A DNA stretch of 64,000 nucleotides from JAWXBA01 sp048499805. Its GTDB lineage: Bacteria; Gemmatimonadota; Gemmatimonadetes; Gemmatimonadales; GWC2-71-9. A model generated the notes under the pieces. That model did not search any database, was not told the origin of the DNA, and was given only the letters and a program-made list of their open reading frames with translations. Positions 60,584 through 64,000 of this stretch are shown here, one piece after another. The translations under genes and the position numbers were made by a program. Position 1 is the first letter of the stretch. Every line of letters starts with the position of its first letter. Where the stretch lies: the NCBI GenBank assembly GCA_048499805.1, contig JASNZF010000004.1, positions 458,769 to 522,768 of the forward strand, in the 5' to 3' direction.

Positions 60584-61189
60584 ATGAACAAGTCCCTGAT
60601 TCTGGCTGCGGTCCTGATGGCAGCCCTGGCGACACCGGGAACGGCGCAGGACCGCGACCGCAAGTACGAGGCGGGGATCCGCTCGGCGGTGATCCTCGGC
60701 ACGATGAAGCTGTCGGAGCTGGATCCCGCCTTCGAGGACCTGGGTCCCGACGGGGTCAAGGGACCCCACATGTCCGGGTTCTTCCTCACCTATAGGGTGC
60801 GGCCCTGGCTGCGCATCGGGGCGGAGACGCTGGTCTCCAGCTCCGATCCCGACACCCTCACCACGATGAACTACCAGGCCGCCGGCCCGATCGTGGAGCT
60901 CTCGACCGGCAACACCTGGTTCATCTCCGGCGGCGTCCACTTCGGTGGCGTGATCGTCAATGCGATGGCCCGCCAGGGCGCCGCGCCCGAGGAGGGCGCC
61001 ACCCAGGGGTCGTTCTACAAGGGCACCGGCGCCTTCGCCTCGGCGTCCCTGGACGTCGGTCGCCGGTTCGGCCGGACGCGGATCAGCGTGTTCGTGAAGC
61101 CGGTCCGGGTCTTCGGCGAATCCGACCGCGGCGGGCTCTCGGCGTTCAACTCCTCGTTCAGCGGCGTGCGGGTTTCGCTGGGTCTGTAG
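60584..61189 (+). CDS. Secreted outer-membrane beta-barrel-like protein
   Basis: The 201-residue protein has a signal peptide (MNKSLILAAVLMAALATPGTAQ at residues 1-22, cited by position). Alternating strands end in VRVSLGL, typical of small outer-membrane barrels. A GGAGGT lies six bases before the ATG and a TTGACT about 30 bases upstream. It is the second barrel gene in this segment and is unrelated in sequence to that at 58319. Confidence 0.72.
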   Translation: MNKSLILAAVLMAALATPGTAQDRDRKYEAGIRSAVILGTMKLSELDPAFEDLGPDGVKGPHMSGFFLTYRVRPWLRIGAETLVSSSDPDTLTTMNYQAAGPIVELSTGNTWFISGGVHFGGVIVNAMARQGAAPEEGATQGSFYKGTGAFASASLDVGRRFGRTRISVFVKPVRVFGESDRGGLSAFNSSFSGVRVSLGL

Positions 61190-61257
61190 GACAGGTCACG
61201 ATCCACGCTGCCTCCGCCCGGGAGCGCAGCTCCACCCCTGATCGGTTCGAGGTTCGC

Positions 61258-62613
61258 ATGTCGGAGCACCATTGTGGGAGCGAGGGTAGCGGTGCCACCC
61301 TGGCGATGGATGACGCCCATGCCCGGGCGTGGGAAACGGCACAGCCGGACGAGGGCCGCGCCGTCGTGCGGGTGGAGCTGGAGGCCAGCGAGTTCGACTG
61401 GGAGTTCGTGCCGGGGCAGCAGACCCGGGCCTGGGGCTTCAATCGCCAGGTGCCGGGCCCCGTGATCGAGGCGCGGGTGGGCGACGTGCTCGAGATCCAC
61501 CTGGTCAACCACCTCCCGGAACCGACCGTGGTGCACTGGCACGGGCTCCGGATTCCCGCTGCCATGGATGGGACCGGAATGGTCCAGCGTCCCGTCGGTC
61601 CGGGTGAGCGGTTCACCTACCGGTTCCGGGTGCCCGATGCCGGCACCTTCTGGTACCACTCGCACTACAACGAGACGGTGCAGCTGGAGCGCGGGTTGTA
61701 TGGCGCCCTGATCGTCCGGGGCCCCGCTGAGCCGGTGCTCGATGCCGACCGGGTCCTGGTGCTGGACGATGTCGCGCTGCAGGAGGATGGCCAGGTCAAG
61801 CCGCCGGGCGGGTGGGTCGAGTCGCATGACGGCCGCGAGGGGGAGGTGCGCCTGGTGAACGGCAGGCAGGAGCCCGAGATCCAGGTGGCGGCAGGCCAGG
61901 TCGAGCGGTGGCGGGTCGTGAACGCCGCCAGCGCGCGCTACGTGCGTCTCTCGGTGGGTGGCCGGCCGTTCACGGTCATTGGCAGCGGTGGCGGGCTGGT
62001 CCCCGCGCCGGTCCGGGTCACCGAGCTGCTGCTCCCGGCGGCGGGGCGGGCCGACATCGTCGTCGGTCCGCTCGCAGAGGGGGAGACGCTCGCCATCGAG
62101 ACGCTGCCCTTCAACCGGGGCTCGTTCAAGTCGCACCGCAAGGCGGAGCGCTTTGCCACGCTGCGGGTGGGTGCCGCCCGGCCGTCGCAGGCCCGGCTCC
62201 CCGAGCGGCTCCGCGAGATCGCGCCGCTGGTGACGGGGCCGGTGGCGCCGACCCGCGAGGTGCGGCTCGGGTTCGGCCTGGGGTGGAAGCACGGGGTCGA
62301 GTTCAACGTCAACCGCGAGCAGCATCACCGCGCCGACCCGGTGCGGGTCGGGGAGCTCGAGGTCTGGGACGTCGTCAACCGCTCGCCGGTGCACCACCCC
62401 TTCCACCTGCACGGCTTCTTCTTCCAGGTGCTGGAGGAGAATGGCAAGCCGGTCGACCAGGTCACCTGGGAGGACACCGTCAACGTGCCGGCCTTTGGCC
62501 GGGTGCGACTCGCCTGGGTGGCGGACGACCGGCCCGGCGAGTGGATGTACCACTGTCACATCCTGGAGCACCATGCCGCGGGGATGATGGCGCACTTCGA
62601 GGTGGTGCGGTAA
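61258..62613 (+). CDS. Multicopper oxidase
   Basis: The 451-residue protein has three cupredoxin domains and all four copper-ligand motifs: HWHG (H93, H95), WYHSH, HPFHLHG and the T1 motif HCHILEHHAAGMM with C433. It oxidises phenols, metals or amines with reduction of oxygen to water. It starts MSEHHCGSEG and has no Sec or Tat signal, unusual for this family. Copper handling fits the RND pump and metallothionein-like gene elsewhere in the window. It is not linked to a pump gene here. Confidence 0.92.
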   Translation: MSEHHCGSEGSGATLAMDDAHARAWETAQPDEGRAVVRVELEASEFDWEFVPGQQTRAWGFNRQVPGPVIEARVGDVLEIHLVNHLPEPTVVHWHGLRIPAAMDGTGMVQRPVGPGERFTYRFRVPDAGTFWYHSHYNETVQLERGLYGALIVRGPAEPVLDADRVLVLDDVALQEDGQVKPPGGWVESHDGREGEVRLVNGRQEPEIQVAAGQVERWRVVNAASARYVRLSVGGRPFTVIGSGGGLVPAPVRVTELLLPAAGRADIVVGPLAEGETLAIETLPFNRGSFKSHRKAERFATLRVGAARPSQARLPERLREIAPLVTGPVAPTREVRLGFGLGWKHGVEFNVNREQHHRADPVRVGELEVWDVVNRSPVHHPFHLHGFFFQVLEENGKPVDQVTWEDTVNVPAFGRVRLAWVADDRPGEWMYHCHILEHHAAGMMAHFEVVR

Positions 62614-62651
62614 GGGGGAGCGAGAAGCGAGAAGGGAGAAGCGAGAAGCAG

Positions 62652-62671
62652 GGGCCGCGCTGGCGCGGCCC
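62652..62671. repeat. Stray REP-like palindrome
   Basis: GGGCCGCGCTGGCGCGGCCC keeps the GGGCCGCG stem of the REP arrays at 40811 and 41692 but has a different centre. It is probably a single dispersed REP copy. The gap 62614-62948 holds AGAAGCG repeats, this palindrome and one GTGTCATCC arm, and no gene. Confidence 0.6.
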
Positions 62672-62687
62672 TCGGTTCGCGAGCGGA

Positions 62688-62718
62688 GTGTCATCCTGAG
62701 CCGCGGGCGAGGGATCTT
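62688..62718. repeat. Single arm of the dispersed GTGTCATCC...GGGATCTT family
   Basis: GTGTCATCCTGAG...CGAGGGATCTT at 62688-62718 matches the left arm of the copies at 28376 and 51915. No right arm is seen within the next 200 bases. Confidence 0.8.
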
Positions 62719-62948
62719 CCCGGCCCTGCCCGGAGCGCTGCGCCGCGGCGTCATGCCAGCCCCCGCGGGCGAGTCGCGCTGCCCGTCCCCGGGCATCGAT
62801 CCTTTCGTTGGATCGGTCCGGGTCGGGGGGGGGGACTGCGAAGGATTGGAGTCCTCTGGCGCGGGTGTGTGCGGTGTGGTAAGGTGGAGCTGGCGGGCCG
62901 CGTTTTTCCGGTACCGGCTTGATCGCCGATCGATGTTATCGTGGCAGC

Positions 62949-63944
62949 ATGTCGGCGAAACCGCGACTGCTGCAGCGCGTGCGGGAGAATCTGCGCCTCC
63001 TGCAGGCCTCCCCGCGCACCGAGCAGGCCTATCTCCAGTGGATCCGCCGCTATGTCCGGTTCCACCGGATGCGGCATCCGGCCGAGCTGGGGGTGGCCGA
63101 GTTGCGGGCGTTCCTGGTGCACCTGGCGGAGGAGCGGGGGTTGGCGGCGGCCACGGTGGCGCAGGCGCGGGCGGGGCTGCTCTTCCTGTACCGGCGGGTA
63201 CTGGAGGTGCCGTTGCCCGAGCTGGACCGGCTGCCAGCGGGTCGGCGGCCGACCCGGTTGCCGGTGGTGTTGACGCCGGGGGAGGTGGCGGCGGTGCTGG
63301 GGCGGTTGCGGGGGGTGCCTCGGCTGGTGGCGGTGCTGCTGTATGGGGGTGGCTTGCGGCTGACGGAGGCGCTGACCTTGCGGGTCAAGGATGTGGACCT
63401 GGAGCGGGGGGAGCTGCGGTTGCGGCGGGGGAAGGGGGCCAGGGACCGGGTGACGGTCTTGCCGCGGGTGGCGGTGGCGGGGCTCCGGGCGCAGCTCGAG
63501 TGGGTGCGGTTGCAGCATGGCCGAGACCTGGCGGAGGGGGCGGGGCGGGTGGAGCTGCCGGGGGCGTTGGCGCGGAAGTATCCCCGGGCGGCGGAGTCGT
63601 GGCCGTGGCAGTGGGTCTTCCCGGCAAGCCGGCACTACCGGGACGGGGAGACGGGGGAGCGGCGCCGGCACCACCTGCATCCCTCGGTGGTGCAGCGGGC
63701 GATGACCCGGGCGGTGCGGGAGTCGGGGATCGGGAAGCGGGCGAGTTGTCACACCCTGCGGCACAGTTTTGCGACTCACCTGCTGGAGGCCGGGGCGGAC
63801 ATCCGGACGGTGCAGGAGCTGCTGGGGCACCGGGACGTGACGACGACGATGTTGTACACGCATGTCCTCAACCGGGGTGGGCTGGGGGTGCGGAGTCCGG
63901 CGGACCTGCTGGGGGCGAGCTTCCCCGCAGTCTTTCCCGACTAG
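62949..63944 (+). CDS. Integron-type tyrosine recombinase (IntI-like)
   Basis: This 331-residue integrase has all tyrosine-recombinase residues: R137 (GLRLTEAL), K162, H268 and R271 (CHTLRHSFATH), H294 and the nucleophile Y303 (TTMLYTH). Between K and the second His it carries an insert of about 35 residues, ARKYPRAAESWPWQWVFPASRHYRDGETGERRRHHLHP (described by position, 208-245), which is the extra alpha-helix region diagnostic of integron integrases (IntI). No cassette array is visible upstream and the window ends 56 bases after its stop, so the integron may be empty or lie beyond the edge. Confidence 0.85.
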   Translation: MSAKPRLLQRVRENLRLLQASPRTEQAYLQWIRRYVRFHRMRHPAELGVAELRAFLVHLAEERGLAAATVAQARAGLLFLYRRVLEVPLPELDRLPAGRRPTRLPVVLTPGEVAAVLGRLRGVPRLVAVLLYGGGLRLTEALTLRVKDVDLERGELRLRRGKGARDRVTVLPRVAVAGLRAQLEWVRLQHGRDLAEGAGRVELPGALARKYPRAAESWPWQWVFPASRHYRDGETGERRRHHLHPSVVQRAMTRAVRESGIGKRASCHTLRHSFATHLLEAGADIRTVQELLGHRDVTTTMLYTHVLNRGGLGVRSPADLLGASFPAVFPD

Positions 63945-64000
63945 GTGGCGGGTGGTGCAGGGGATCGGGGTTGGGTGGAGTTGGGCGGGTCCATACACAA

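Noticed and set aside
62925..62948. attI-like site just before the integrase start (GTTATCG)
   Set aside because: It departs from the GTTRRRY core at two positions and has no partner repeat.
1..64000. tRNA, rRNA and phage structural genes
   Set aside because: No such sequence or protein was recognised on either strand. A covariance-model scan would be decisive for small RNAs.

Overview
The window is a very GC-rich, densely packed chromosomal segment with about 50 protein genes. I saw no rRNA, tRNA, CRISPR array or prophage. Secreted S9, M28 and amidohydrolase-type enzymes, an orphan MacB/FtsX permease of the duplicated (ADOP) type, TonB receptors, a CusA/CzcA-type RND pump and PASTA-less Ser/Thr kinases together suggest a Gram-negative soil or sediment bacterium. 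Gemmatimonadota (or a neighbour such as Acidobacteriota) fits best. This is inferred from gene content and base composition; no taxonomic marker gene is present.

Layout. 0.1-2.7 kb: a TetR - two membrane proteins - Dps operon and a cytochrome c'-like lipoprotein. 3-12 kb: an envelope-type cluster with three large membrane-anchored alkaline-phosphatase/sulfatase-superfamily enzymes, all with Thr at the nucleophile position, plus a GT9 and a GT39-like glycosyltransferase. 12-19.2 kb: a YaiI protein, a membrane protein and a tripartite RND efflux operon (TolC, adaptor, pump). 19.3-25.6 kb: small membrane and hypothetical genes, a ribbon-helix-helix/nucleotidyltransferase module with an apparently leaderless promoter, a HemG-like flavodoxin and a TolB-propeller/amidohydrolase. 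25.7-28.2 kb: a 44-residue membrane peptide translationally coupled to an ADOP permease. 28.6-35.2 kb: one tight operon of zincin, ATP-grasp ligase, oligopeptidase B, histidine kinase and response regulator. 35.5-40.8 kb: a Ser/Thr kinase, DoxX, an M28 peptidase, a secreted propeller and an ABM-like protein. 40.8-42.1 kb: a REP-associated tyrosine transposase between two arrays of palindromic repeats in opposite orientation (a REPtron). 42.3-47.2 kb: two converging TonB receptors. 47.5-50.8 kb: a GMC oxidoreductase / gluconate-dehydrogenase subunit 3 / esterase operon. 50.9-57 kb: an alpha/beta hydrolase, a 1062-residue Ser/Thr kinase-NACHT-membrane fusion and a sugar-lactone oxidase. 57-61.2 kb: a Cys-rich metallothionein-like peptide, an AraC regulator and beta-barrel, hydrolase and membrane genes. 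61.3-64 kb: a multicopper oxidase and an integron-type tyrosine recombinase.

The strongest novel signals are as follows. (1) The 17-base pattern TCAGCC-N5-GTTCAA lies upstream of three transcription units around the AraC gene, each time exactly 21 bases before a -10-like hexamer, which looks like a small local regulon that includes the metallothionein-like gene. (2) The REPtron has 68-bp and 74-bp unit arrays. (3) The kinase-NACHT-membrane fusion is a possible signalling or defence protein. (4) The nucleotidyltransferase module has a palindrome between and over its promoter elements.

Many 3' intergenic gaps are filled with 7-8 bp tandem arrays, some of which supply the stop codon of the preceding gene. 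A second dispersed family (GTCATCC...GGGATCTT) occurs as inverted pairs or single arms at three loci.
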